64,000 nucleotides of DNA. Source: Teratosphaeria epicoccoides (lineage: Eukaryota > Ascomycota > Dothideomycetes > Mycosphaerellales > Teratosphaeriaceae). Positions 51,514 through 63,092 of the stretch are shown here, piece after piece. The DNA lies in contig JADDMT010000003.1 in assembly GCA_021401465.1 (NCBI GenBank), forward strand, positions 434,001 to 498,000, read 5' to 3'. Each line of letters starts with the position of its first letter. Positions within the stretch are counted from its first letter, which is position 1. The position numbers were made by a program, and so were the translations under genes. Under the pieces are notes generated by a model. It was not told the DNA's origin and ran no database searches. It worked only from the letters and a program-made list of their open reading frames with translations.

Positions 51514-54500
51514 ATGCCAAGTCTGGCAAAGAAGCTGTTGATATGCGCGGCGGTGGACGGGGTGTTCTTGCACCCGGTAGGCCAACAACATGACAGTAGA
51601 AGCGTGAGAATAACCTACGGCAGCAACACAATAGGACCAGCAGCACGGAACGAGGACAGGGACGACGATCCGTCCAGTAGCACTTTCGAGGCACATGGCA
51701 TTGTTGGTAGAAGTTGCAAGTTGCCGCACTCAAGACGCAGTCGCTAACAAGCATAGGACTTTTGAACTTGGTGACGAGCTCGTATTTGATAACCGTAACC
51801 AGGCGAGAGCAAGTAGCCCAAATTCGAGGGAAACCAATCTTTACGGTATCAGACGTTACACTGATCCCGTTGAGGTCGCAGTCAGAAGCCGCGCGAGCTA
51901 TCGCAGCAGCACAGAAGAATGCCACACATCATGTTGGACCAGCAGCAGAAGGGACGGATGATAGCGATGTTGGCGAAGATGTTGAGACTGGGAGCATCGA
52001 CGATAACGAGAACAAGCAGCCGGCAGAGGCCGCCGTCCCTGAGCCGCCAGAAGCAGGTGTCGTGAGCAAGAGCTCTACTTTCGTGAAGGACGTGGTGCAG
52101 GATAAAGGCAAATATGGTCGCTTCGCCGAAAGATGGTTCAGTACAGGCGGGTGGAAGGCTGATGGACGAAAGAGACAAGGCATGACCAGCGAGGAGAGCC
52201 TCGGCTTGACCGAGGAGCAGAAGAAGGAGGCTGTAGTTGCTCTGCCGGACGATGCATCCCAAAAGGCCGCCGAGGATCTGAAGTCTGAGCAAGATGCTAA
52301 GCTGCCGACAGAACACAAGAGCGTCTCTGAGTCTTTGACGCCACGCATCCTCCGAGCCGCTCGCTTGTATTTTACGTCCAGCGGCTTTTACTTCTCATAC
52401 GAGCTTGATCTCTCTAGCTCGCCCTTGCAGCGCGATAGCACAACTTCAAGCTTGCCACTCTGGAAGCGCTTCGATGCAGCTTTTTTCTGGAATCGCCATC
52501 TACTCGGACCGTTCATTGATGCGGGTCAAGACGCCGTCGTTCTGCCTCTACTGCAAGGCTTCGTCGGTCAGCGTGCTTTCTCGATTGAGCGCACAGAAGG
52601 CAACAAGACAGATGTCGTAGCCGATGCGGCCTCCAGCCTCCGCGATATCCTAGCGGCGCAGGACCGGTCGACCAACGCCAGGCCTGCTGAGAAGACGGAG
52701 CAAGACGACTTTCTGCTCACGCTGATCTCGCGGCGGTCCATTAGCAGAGCCGGATTGCGCTACGTGCGAAGAGGTATCGACAACGAAGGCAATGTTGCAA
52801 ATTACGTGGAGACAGAACAGATCTTGTCACCGCAGTCCTGGGATACTTCGGCAAAGACTTTCTCGCTTGTGCAAATCAGAGGCTCTATACCACTATTTTT
52901 CTCGCAATCGCCATATAGCTTCAAGCCTCTGCCAATCATGTTTGGATCGGAGGCCACGAACCAAGCTGCCTTCAAGCGCCATTTTGAGAAGGTACAGAAA
53001 CGCTACGGAGACGTGCAATGCGCAAGCCTTGTGGATAAGCACGGCACCGAGGTCGCTATCGGCGAGGCCTACGAACATCATGCCACGCTTCTGAACGATC
53101 ACGGAGGCAGTGGTGACAAGCCTCTAGGTTTTGAGTGGTTCGACTTCCATGGCGTCTGCAAAGGCATGCGATTTGACAAGGTTGTTTTGCTTCTGGACAA
53201 CATAGAAAGCCAACTGAGATCTTTTGGCTGGAACACGAAGCAGGACGATCGCAACATCCAGCAGCAGACGGGTGTCCTAAGGACGAATTGCATGGACTGC
53301 CTCGATAGAACCAATGTCGTGCAAAGCGCAGTCGGTGGCTGGGCACTGCAGCGACAATTCCAGGAGCTCAGTCTGAAGATCGACCTGCAAAGTGACACCA
53401 AGACGCAGTGGTTCAACACTCTCTGGTAAGTTCCGGTCTCTGTATCTGACCCATCATCCAATCTAACAACAAGCAGGGCGGACAATGGCGACGCCATCTC
53501 CAAACAATACGCCGGCACCGCCGCCCTCAAAGGTGACTTCACCCGCACCCGCAAACGCAACTGGGCCGGCGCCCTCTCCGACTTCAGCCTGACCCTCAAC
53601 CGCTACTACAACAACGTCTTCAGCGACTACTTCCTGCAACTCACGCTCGACTACCTCCTCGGCAATGTTCCCGCTAGCGCCTTCGACGACTTCGAAGCCG
53701 ACATGATGAGCCAGGATCCCGCCCTCGATCTCCAAAGTATCCGGCAAAATGCTATTGACACGTGCGTGAAAATCGTGCTGGAAGACCCGGGGGAGGATTT
53801 GGTGGGTGGTTGGACGTTGAGTTGTCCGAAGATTGGGGGTACGCTGAGGACGTTGCCGTTTGAGGAGTGTGTGGTTTTGTTGACGGAGAAGGCGGTGTAT
53901 GCTTGTCGATTTGATTGGGGGGTGGAGAAGGTGGGCTCGTTCGAGAGGGTGGACCTACTGGATGTGGTAGAGCTGTGGAGGGGCGCTTATATTACGAGCA
54001 CGCTTGGGCCGACGCATACGGACGAGAAGAAGAATGTTGGATTCGCGTTGAGGTATCAGACGCTTGGGCAGGCAATCGTCCGCACGAACACGCGCGCGAT
54101 GAGTAACGAGAAGGTTGTAGATGACGAAGGGCAAGATTCCGAAGACAGAGATGAGGCGCGGAAGGACAACGAGAGTCCTTTCAAACCCGGAAGCAAGGCA
54201 GCATTCGATGGACCGAAGCAAGAAACCCGCCTCCTTGCCTTCAAAGCCCTGCCGCCCAAGTCCTCGGCCACGAAGAGTAAAGGCGGAGACGAAGCAGCAG
54301 CGTCGTTGGGCGAGCAGGAGCTCGTCAAGCAGATTTGCGCAGCTATACGGAATGCGATGGTCGGGGCGGCGAAGACGGCAAAGGGGTTCGATCATCTGGA
54401 GCTGGATAGGGTGCCGGAGGTTGTGGAGAGGGATGTTATCGGTGTGGCGGACGCGAGGAGGAAGACGGGGTATTGGGAGAGTTTGAGCTATGGGTTGAAG

Positions 54501-54518
54501 AGGGCGATTTGGTCGTGA
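51514..54518 (+). CDS. SAC-domain phosphoinositide phosphatase, hSac2/INPP5F type
   Basis: Three exons, 51514-51706, 51757-53425 and 53477-54518 (introns 50 and 51 nt; branch GCTAAC in the first), 967 aa. Splicing restores IVGLLNLVTSSYLITVTRR and NTLWADNGDAIS. An N-terminal SAC domain carries the signature RTNCMDCLDRTN; the catalytic CX5R is Cys576 to Arg582. A disordered acidic insertion lies at about residues 110-210. After the SAC core comes a second conserved module with TLPFEECVVLLTEKAVYACRFDW, matching the hSac2 homology domain. It should dephosphorylate phosphoinositides (4-phosphatase activity in animal Sac2) on endosomal or plasma membranes. Budding yeast has no close equivalent; filamentous fungi do. 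Confidence 0.92.
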
Positions 54519-55197
54519 GGGCACTGAGAGTGGGAAGTTGGGTATGTTTATCGTCGTCATCATCGACAACGCGAATGTTTCGCAAAGATAACTTCGACAG
54601 CTATGGAACGGTACTAATGCTTGCTTCCGGACAGTGTGGAGTATGGAATACGACTTCATGCTCACTGAAATCATTTCGATCGTTTCGTTGTTTCCTCATG
54701 CCCTCTGCTCTGCGGCATTGTCATTTACTTGTCTGGGCACGAGAAGGGAGATGCAAGCCTTCCCTTCGCTTGCCTTGTGCCGTCAGCTGCAACACTGCTC
54801 CTTGATGTTCTGCTTGCGCCGCGCTGATCACTGATCCAGTCGCCAGACGGAGCGGCCACACGACGGCGATTTCCAGAGGAGGAGTTGCAGACCCGATTTT
54901 GCTGCGCGTGCGGATACTGCCAGTCGTGAGCGGTGCGCCGAAAACGAAGGAATGAGGTGGCTGAGACGGACGTTGCTGATGACGACATTGTAATCGTGCA
55001 CAAGGAACGGAGCATGGCGACCTTGGACCATGCAGTTGCAAATACTCCGTACAGCATTCACGAACAAAGGAGCAGTGATAACGCTCCAGCTCGCACGAAT
55101 TCGCCGAGTTCCACAATGATGGGCGGTCTGTAGCTGGTCGTGTTGCTTCGCGAACGCCTCCTCCAGTCAGCCGCCATCCTGCGTTCTGGCCGGTGAC
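54519..55197. other. intergenic region SAC phosphatase / OSBP gene
   Basis: Contains the SAC gene 3' end and the OSBP promoter; overlapping short ORFs only. Confidence 0.5.
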
Positions 55198-56444
55198 ATG
55201 GCAGACACTAGCGCTCAGCAGAGCAGCCTGAAGCAGTTCCTCGCCGTAAGCATGTGCCACCGCAACGGACAAGATCACAGACGCAGCAAGTCTAATGCTG
55301 GGAGTAGGCAATCGCAACGATCAAAGGTGACCTCAGCAATATCACGGCGCCCCCGTTTGTCCTGGCTGACAAGTCGACTACCGAGTTCCCCCGCTACTGG
55401 ATCGAGCATCCCGAACTCTTCTGTGCTCCAGCACTGGAGGCAACTCCGGAGCGCAGGATCCTGGCTGTGTTGAAGTGGTTCCTGTCGTCCCTCCGTGGTC
55501 AACAGTACGCCGGACGCGAGCCCAGCGCGGGCGTCAAGAAGCCACTGAACAGCTTTTTAGGGGAAGTCACTGCTGGCGAATGTGGTGCAGAGGGCGCTGA
55601 ATGCAGATTGGTTTCCGAACAAGTCAGTCACCATCCACCTGTCACTGCTTGCTATCTCTGGAACGAGAATCGTGGCATACGTGCCGAAGGCTATACCAGG
55701 CAAGAGATCACCTTTAGTGGGAGCGTCAATATCCAGCAGATTGGCCATGCAATCCTGCATATTGATGCGTACGACGAGGACTATCTGATACCATTGCCAA
55801 ATGTCAAGGTCAAAGGTATCTTGACTGGCGGCCCTTATCCTGAGCTCAATGGCACTTACGAGATTGTGAGCTCCGCTGGCTTTCTGGCAGAGATCGACTT
55901 CACCGGCAAGAGTCTTTTTGGCTTGAGTGGGAGGAAGAATCATGTATCTGCGAGCGTGTACGAACAGGACGATGTGGAGAGGAAGGCCCCCATTTTCGTG
56001 GCAGACGGTAGCTGGTCTGAGAGGTTCACAATCAAAGACAGCAGCGGCAAGGAACTCGACAGCTACAATGTCGCCGCAGCGCCAGCTACCACCTTCCGGG
56101 CAGCTGACATTGAAGACCAGGATGCCTGGGAGTCTCGCAAGGCATGGTCTGCTGTGATAGACAGCATTCATCAAGGCGACATGCCGGGCGTGGCGAACAG
56201 CAAGTCCAAGCTAGAGAATGCGCAGAGGGAATTGAGGAAGCTGCCCGAGACTGCCGAGGAGAAATGGACGCCACTTTTCTTCCGGAAAGAGGAGCGGAAT
56301 GCCGTGGCGGAGAAGCTGTTAGCTGTTGTCGGGAAGAGTTTCGATCCGGGCGACACATGTGGAGCCTGGAAATTCGATGGTGAGAGGGCCGTTGCCCTGG
56401 AGAGACCATGGAGGAAGAACCTGACTCCTTACGGGACGCAGTGA
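55198..56444 (+). CDS. oxysterol-binding protein-related protein (Kes1/Osh4 type)
   Basis: Two exons, 55198-55245 and 55308-56444, intron 62 nt (GTAAGC..AGTAG), 394 aa. Exon 1 encodes only MADTSAQQSSLKQFLA. The joined protein continues AIATIKGDLSNITAPPFVLADKS, the lid and start of the ORD barrel. The OSBP fingerprint EQVSHHPP starts at Glu120, with the two His that bind PI4P. Conserved GTYEIV and a C-terminal WKFDGERA segment follow. There are no PH or ankyrin domains, so it is the short soluble type that exchanges sterol and PI4P between ER and Golgi or plasma membrane. The neighbouring SAC phosphatase acts on the same lipid class, although co-location may be chance. Confidence 0.95.
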
Positions 56445-57772
56445 TGGATTGTCGATGTGTTGTGTACGCGTACGGTGGTCATGATCGGCGGTTCCGATGC
56501 TGAATCGACGATCAAAGTGTCTGACTTGGAGATGCCTTGCGATCTCGCCGTCCAAGACATGCGCGACCGATTGACTGGTATTGCTTCAGCCGAGGGACTG
56601 GCCGTTACTGTCAATGCTCGAGGCCACTGCGTTTCCAAAGTTCAATCGGTTTGAGTGGTTGATTGACTTGCGTGTGTGACTAATTCCTGTTGGCAAGACT
56701 GCCTATGCACTTGTAGAGATGACTGCCGATGCTGTTGACCGCTACGGATGTCGGTTGACACAGAGATGTCGATTCTGGCTGTCGACCGCTTGGCTGCTGA
56801 GAGTAAATGAGCCGCACCCGGGCACCCCTACGTCAGACAGATCATAAGATATAGATGCAACCTTACCTGCGTGATGACAACTGCCGACCGTTCCAGACTA
56901 CCGGCTTGCTGTAACAAGTACCGGCCAGCCTCGAAGTACCTGAGCGTCTGCATGTCGCGTGGGTACAAGGCGAGGACAGCTCCGCGATGCACCAGCGCCC
57001 ACCATATGCAAGTCTGCAGGTCAGCGTAGATTCAGCTGCAAGCTCAAGCCATGGAGTTTGGTAAGGTGTGGTCGGACAAAATTGTCACAGGCTGCGCCAA
57101 GGGTACCGCCAATGCCGGCGCGGGCCAGTGTCGGCGGCGGACCGCGGCTGTGATCTGCAGCATCTGCATGTCGCCCACCGACACCGACTCGTGCTTGTCA
57201 TCGTTCGACTGGAATGCTCGCGTGACTTGCAGGCTTCCAGCTTAGTCGAGTCAGTCAAGGACAGAAGCTGACCACCAGCGAGCGGGAGTACTCCCACGGT
57301 CGGTTCCGCCCCCTCCTTCCACGCAACCTAACCACACCGCCTGCTCTCCGCCCTCGAAAAGGCGGAGGTGCGAGTGGTCGTGGGAGAGTGCGAGGTCCAC
57401 ACAAATTGCAGGCAAGCTCGCTGCATTGTCAAGGGCAAGCGTGGAAGCGCACCTCAATTGCTTGCTCAGTGATATCACTGAAACGAAACGCTGCTTCTTC
57501 CTCCTCCTCGAGTCCTTGCTGCCTCTGATGAAACCTCAAACGGTCTTCGCATCGTCATCTCCCACTCTTCCACCATACCTACATGTAATCCCCCACACAC
57601 ACCACACTGCAAATCTCCCTCGACGCCATTGCACACCCTCACGCTTCATTCATTCATTGATTGACAAAGCACATCTAGACGCCTCCCGACATTGTACAGC
57701 TGCGCGAGCACACGTCACGCCTAGCCCAAGTCCAGACACATCCGCAGTACATTCGGTACATTTCGCCAGAGC
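56445..57772. promoter_or_regulatory. promoter region of neutral trehalase with STRE-like and CRE-like motifs
   Basis: 1.3 kb without a supported gene. Possible stress elements are CCCCT at 56825-56829 (overlapping TACGTCA at 56829-56835) and CCCCT at 57310-57314. These short motifs are expected in a Msn2/4- or bZIP-responsive trehalase promoter but also occur by chance. A long CT/CA-rich leader precedes the ATG. Confidence 0.35.
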
Positions 57773-60262
57773 ATGAGCGCGCAGCAATCGGCCATTCCCA
57801 TCCATGCCAAGGACGACACCCGCAAGGTTCCCCTCAATCTCGATCCCTACGCCGCCCCGGACGTCTACTACGGCGGCAGCCACAGCCCTAGAAAGGTTGG
57901 CAAGAGCCGCACGTATTCTGCGGTGTGTGCACGTCCGATCAATTCCACCAGCAATGAACATGCAGCTGACTCCTTCAGGTCGACCCCGCAGTCAATGCCT
58001 TTGCGGGCGCCTTCAAGCAGCCGGCGCGACGCACCAGCCATGGTCAGAGCCAAAGTCAGCCACATGACCATGTTGTCAATGTTCTAACTCCTCGCAGACG
58101 AGCGTGGCCACGCCCCACGCCGTTACCTCATCAATGTCGACGACACTCTCAAGACCCTTCTCGCGCGCGAGGACACGGATCACAACATCCAGATCACGAT
58201 AGAGGACCATGGTCCCAAGACCATCCAGCTCGGCACGGCGGCCTCTGGCGGCTACCGTCGCTTCGATGTCCGCGGGACGTACATGCTGAGCAACCTGCTG
58301 CAAGAGTTGACACTGGCAAAGAAGTATGGTCGTAAGCAGATTGTGCTGGACGAAGCCCGGCTCAACGAGAACCCGGTCAACCGCATGGCACGCCTTATCA
58401 AGGATCAATTCTGGCCGAACCTGACGCGACGGATTGATGGCGCCAACATTGCGCAGGTGGCGAAGGACCCCAAGGACTGGACGGCGGATCCACACCCCAG
58501 GATGTACATCCCGCAAGGAGCTCCAGAGCAGTTCGAGTACTACACGCGCATAGCCAGGGAACATCCAGACATGCACCTTGAGGTCATCTGGCTGCAGGAC
58601 CCGCCCGACAGCAACGAGTACGTCCGCGACCTCAATGAGGCGCCTGGCTTGCTTGCAATTGAGATGGAGGAAGTGGAGAGAACACCAGACGGCCACAGAG
58701 ACTTTCGTGGTCTGCCATTTGTTGTGCCTGGCGGCCGCTTCAACGAGCTGTATGGCTGGGACAGCTATATGGAGACACTTGGTTTGCTCGTCAACGACCG
58801 CGAAGACCTGGCAGAGTCGATGGTTCGACATTTTTGCTTCTGTATCCGCCACTACGGCAAGATCCTGAACGCCAATCGCACATACTACCTCTGCAGATCT
58901 CAGCCACCATTCCTCACGGATATGGCCCTTCGCGTCTACGACCGCATCAAGCACCGCTCGGACGCGCTGGAGTTCTTGAGGAAAGCAATACTGGCTGCGA
59001 TCAAGGACTACTACCTCACATGGATGTCACCACCGCGTCACGATCCGGAAAGCGGTCTGAGCCGATATGTGCCAGGCGGTCTAGGCGTGCCACCAGAGAC
59101 TGAGGCCTCACACTTTGTTCACATTCTGTCACCGTATGCTAAGAAGCACAATATGAGCTTCGAGCAGTTCGTGAAGGCTTACAACTACGGTCACGTCTTC
59201 GAGCCCGAGCTGGATCAATACTTCCTGCACGATCGTGCTGTCCGAGAGTCCGGGCATGACACTTCCTATCGTTTAGAAAAGGTCGCCGCACATCTCGCTA
59301 CGGTCGACCTCAACAGCTTGCTGTACAAATACGAGGTTGACATTGCGCGCACCATTCGTGCTTTCTTCGGCGACAAGCTTGAGATACCGAAGGAATGGCA
59401 CGTCACTGGGAACCCAGAAGTCGAGACATCTTCGACGTGGGATCGCAAGGCCAAGCGGCGTCGCCAGATTATGGACAAGCTGATGTGGGACGAGGAGGAA
59501 GGTATGTTCTTCGACTACAACACCGTCAAGAAGAAGCAGACAGGATACGAATCCGCAACAACCTTTTGGGCGATGTGGGCCGGCGCTGCTACGCCTCGAC
59601 AGGCCAGTATGATGGTCTCCAAAGCTTTGCCAAAGTTCGAAGTCCACGGCGGTCTCGTGTCAGGTACTGAGAAGTCACGCGGTCCGGTCGGGCTTGAGCG
59701 CCCTAATCGTCAGTGGGACTACCCATTCGGCTGGGCCCCTCAGCAGATTCTGGCCTGGACTGGTCTTCTTCGGTACGGCTTTGAGGAGGACGCGCAACGT
59801 CTTGCCTACCGCTGGATTTACATGTGCACCAAAGCCTTCGTGGACTTTAACGGCGTTGTCGTCGAGAAATATGACGTGACGCAGCAGATCTCGCCGCACA
59901 AGGTCGAAGCAGAGTATGGTAACCAGGGCTCCGACTTCAAGGGCGTGGCGACGGAAGGTTTCGGCTGGGTCAATGCATCTTATGTGTACGGTCTGCAGAT
60001 CGTCAATGCGCACATGAAGCGTGCTCTGGGCGCTGTCACCAGCTGGGACACGTTCAAAAAGATGACGGAAGGCGACCCCAATGCAATCCAGGAGGCTGCC
60101 GAGGCGCCTACCACTGTCCACATTGCGAAGCACGTACATGATACAGCTGCCAGTAGTGGGCAGCATAATGGCCATCACCAGCCTGAGAAGCTGCCACACT
60201 CTCATGAGGAGCAGACGCATACCAATGGTCACCAGCAGCACGCTACGAACGGTCACTCCTGA
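57773..60262 (+). CDS. nth1: neutral (cytosolic) trehalase, GH37
   Basis: Three exons, 57773-57922, 57979-58042 and 58098-60262 (introns 56 and 55 nt), 792 aa. The N-terminal regulatory region includes a Ser/Arg-rich part and RRTS with Ser70, a PKA-type site. Residues 97-108 (DTDHNIQITIED) match the calcium-binding loop of fungal neutral trehalases. The GH37 domain carries PGGRFNELYGWDSYM (about residues 282-296) and QWDYPFGWAP (about 610-619). The tail is His/Asn/Gln-rich. It hydrolyses cytosolic trehalose to two glucose during germination and recovery from stress, and is activated by PKA phosphorylation plus calcium and 14-3-3 in yeast. The RRTS site lies on the 64-nt middle exon, whose skipping would shift the frame. 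Confidence 0.96.
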
Positions 60263-61658
60263 GCGGTAATCTTTGTCTGCTCACGAAAAGGGTGAAGGGA
60301 CTGGCGCGGTTGTTGGAGCAGGTCTTTGATGGTCTGTCAGACGAGCAATGATGAGAAGCATTGATGCGCGCGAGCATTCCGAGGACAAGTACCACTACAG
60401 ATCCTGGGAGAAGGATATGCACTGCGCCCTAGGAGTAGTGGATTGGGTAGGTAGCAGGATCAGTATCAGTACCTAAGGATAGACTGTCAACTGGCGCAAT
60501 CGAGATGTTGCCAGTCAGCAGCGTATGATCCCCCAAATCACATCAATCCTTTCGCCAGACCGCAATGCTCATCAGCCTTGCCTTTGCGACCTAGCCTCCT
60601 GCGCGACGGCTGATTTCTTTCGTGCTCAAGCTCATGTTGCCCCAGATCTATGTCAATCTGCTCCATACAGCGATCCCTTCTGGCCCGTCAACATTGTCCA
60701 CCACCCAGTCTAAACAATCCAGTCACATCCGTGGACGATTCGCAATTGGGCCCACACCATGTTCGACAGAATCATCTGGCTTGTTGGCAAAATTCTCTCC
60801 CATGATCGTCTTCGCTTTTCTCTAGAAATGGCTTAGCTGAGGAGCTAGTAGCCAGTGAGCTCGTCGACCGTCACGACGGCATAGCAGACGCACGTGCATT
60901 ACCTAGGTCCACTAATGGTCCCACGTAGAGGTGCGTGTACGACGGTGGCGAGTCAGACGAGCGTGTCGGCATTGTGCTGTCCGGTCCTGGCAGTTCCCAT
61001 CCAGCACGAGGTCCATGTTGACCGAGCCAGCTTGGCTGACAGTGGGCCCTCACTTGCCTCCAAGGGCAGTGGATCAAGACCAAGCCAGAGGTCTGTCAGT
61101 TGACACTTTCCCGGCAGCGAAGGGATGGAATGGGCTTGAGTGGGTGGCAGGCATGTCGCGAGGCGTAGGATCTCGTGGGACGGGATGTCCATCGTGAGTT
61201 TACGACATGGTTAGGAGTCGGATTGCATGCACAGTTGACTCATGAGGCACAGTTGGCGGCTGCAGGAGCTTGAGCTGCGGCTCTGTGTGTAGATGGGATT
61301 GGTTTGGCCGAGGAAGCTCTCGTTGTCACAGGCCATGGCGACGAGAGATTTGCTGGCGCCGTGATCACATATTTGGGCATCTACGCTCGTTTACTAAAAC
61401 ATGTCAGTACCATGTGAGCATTTTCAGGTCATGTCTTCTCGGCCGAGGAGAAATGAACGACGCATGGCAAAATCGGCCAATCGCTTACGAATGGCGCACA
61501 CCTGTTTCTCAGGCTTCGTCATGTGCAGCTTTCAGTGAGCATCTAACCCGTCCTACTACATACACACATACTCATGGATCGGTGACACTACTATTCCCCG
61601 TATCCTTCCTTCTTGCATCTCCTCACTTCAGCAGCACCCAGCGCCAGGTCTCAAGAAC
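60263..61658. other. intergenic region trehalase / MOT1 transporter
   Basis: Only short ORFs on both strands, with no recognisable product. The right end should contain the transporter promoter. Confidence 0.5.
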
Positions 61659-63041
61659 ATGGCTGCATTTGCACACCATCTGCGAGCCATCGCGCAATAT
61701 AATGTCCGCACCCTACGAGAGTCACCACTAGCCGAGCTAGCAGGCTCACTTGGAGACCTGGGAACGCTGCTACCTCTGATGTTCGCGTTGGCCTTAAAAG
61801 GCTCTATAGACCTACCGGCCACGCTTGTGTTTTCTGGCTTGACCAACATCTTCACCGGAGCTTTCTACGGCATACCTCTGCCAGTGCAGCCAATGAAAGC
61901 AATAGCCGCTGTCGCGATAAGTCAAAGCTTTAGCAAGCAAGAGACGATGGCGGCTGGTCTGACAATGGGCTGTGCGGTCTTCCTGCTCAGCGCTGCCGGC
62001 TTGCTTCGCTGGCTGAATCGTGTAGTCCCCGTCCCAGTCGTGAAGGGCATACAGGTTGGCGCTGGCCTATCACTAGCGATCAGCGCTGGCACCAGCCTCA
62101 TCATGCCTCTGCACTGGGTACTTCCAGCATGGGACAATCGGATTTCGGCTGTCGCAGCTTTCTTCCTCCTGGTCATTGCAGCATTGGTGCCAAGATTACC
62201 ATATGCTTTACTCGTGTTCGCCGTGGGACTTACAATGGCCGCTGTGCTACACGGCACGTCGGATCATGAAGGCGCTGCAGCAGGAATCTGGCGTCCCGTG
62301 ACGGTTGTGCCAGATGCCCATGCTTGGAGAATTGGGGCTGTCGATGCGGCTATCCCCCAGTTGCCTCTGACGACCCTCAACAGTATCCTGGCTGTCTGCT
62401 CTCTGACAACGTCCCTGTTCCCGAGCTACCCACCAACACCCAGCACGACCTCGGTTGGATTCTCCGTTGCGATCGCAAATCTGATAGGCTGCTGGTTCGG
62501 AGCGATGCCAGTGTGTCATGGTTCTGGTGGCCTTGCAGGCCAGTATCGATTTGGGGCTCGAAGTGGCTCCAGCATCATGGTCCTGGGGCTTTTCAAGCTG
62601 ATCCTGGGCCTGTTCGTCGGTGAAGCCATTGTGCCGCTTCTTCAGCAATTCCCAAAGAGCTTGTTGGGCATCATGGTATTTGCAGCAGGTGTCGAGCTGG
62701 CCAAGGTAGGCCAATCTGTCAGCGAGAGCCGCGACCTCTGGGAGCGGACTGAAGACGACAACAACGATGGTCAGACAGCACACAAGGTGGACACGCGACG
62801 CGAGCAGGAGCGACGGGACAGATGGATGGTAATGCTCATAACTGCTGCAGGCTGCTTGGCATTCAAGAACGACGCGGTTGGCTTCTTGGCTGGCCTGACA
62901 TGGCATTGGAGCCTGAGAATACCTTTATGGCTCGAGGGTCGCAGATTAGGTCACATCAGGATTGGACATGAAAGACCGACTGAAGAGGGCTCAAATCTGC
63001 TAAACGTGAGTCACGACGCACCAGAGGGTAGAATAGACTGA
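61659..63041 (+). CDS. mot1: molybdate transporter, MOT1 family
   Basis: Intronless, 460 aa, about ten membrane segments. The sulphate-transporter-like MOT1 signatures are present: ELAGSLGDLGTLLPLM near the N-terminus, FYGIPLPVQPMKAIAAVA, and VKGIQVGAGLSLA. A second repeat contains NLIGCWFGAMPVCHGSGGLAGQYRFGARSG. There is no STAS domain, as expected for MOT1. The protein should take up molybdate across the plasma membrane or move it across an organelle membrane for molybdenum-cofactor enzymes such as nitrate reductase. The cytosolic loop at about 360-395 is charged. Its stop lies 51 bases from the stop of the convergent WD40 gene. Confidence 0.92.
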   Translation: MAAFAHHLRAIAQYNVRTLRESPLAELAGSLGDLGTLLPLMFALALKGSIDLPATLVFSGLTNIFTGAFYGIPLPVQPMKAIAAVAISQSFSKQETMAAGLTMGCAVFLLSAAGLLRWLNRVVPVPVVKGIQVGAGLSLAISAGTSLIMPLHWVLPAWDNRISAVAAFFLLVIAALVPRLPYALLVFAVGLTMAAVLHGTSDHEGAAAGIWRPVTVVPDAHAWRIGAVDAAIPQLPLTTLNSILAVCSLTTSLFPSYPPTPSTTSVGFSVAIANLIGCWFGAMPVCHGSGGLAGQYRFGARSGSSIMVLGLFKLILGLFVGEAIVPLLQQFPKSLLGIMVFAAGVELAKVGQSVSESRDLWERTEDDNNDGQTAHKVDTRREQERRDRWMVMLITAAGCLAFKNDAVGFLAGLTWHWSLRIPLWLEGRRLGHIRIGHERPTEEGSNLLNVSHDAPEGRID

Positions 63042-63092
63042 GGCTTGAAAAGTATGATCGATTAAGTGAGCTTGATTATCATGGATTGACAA

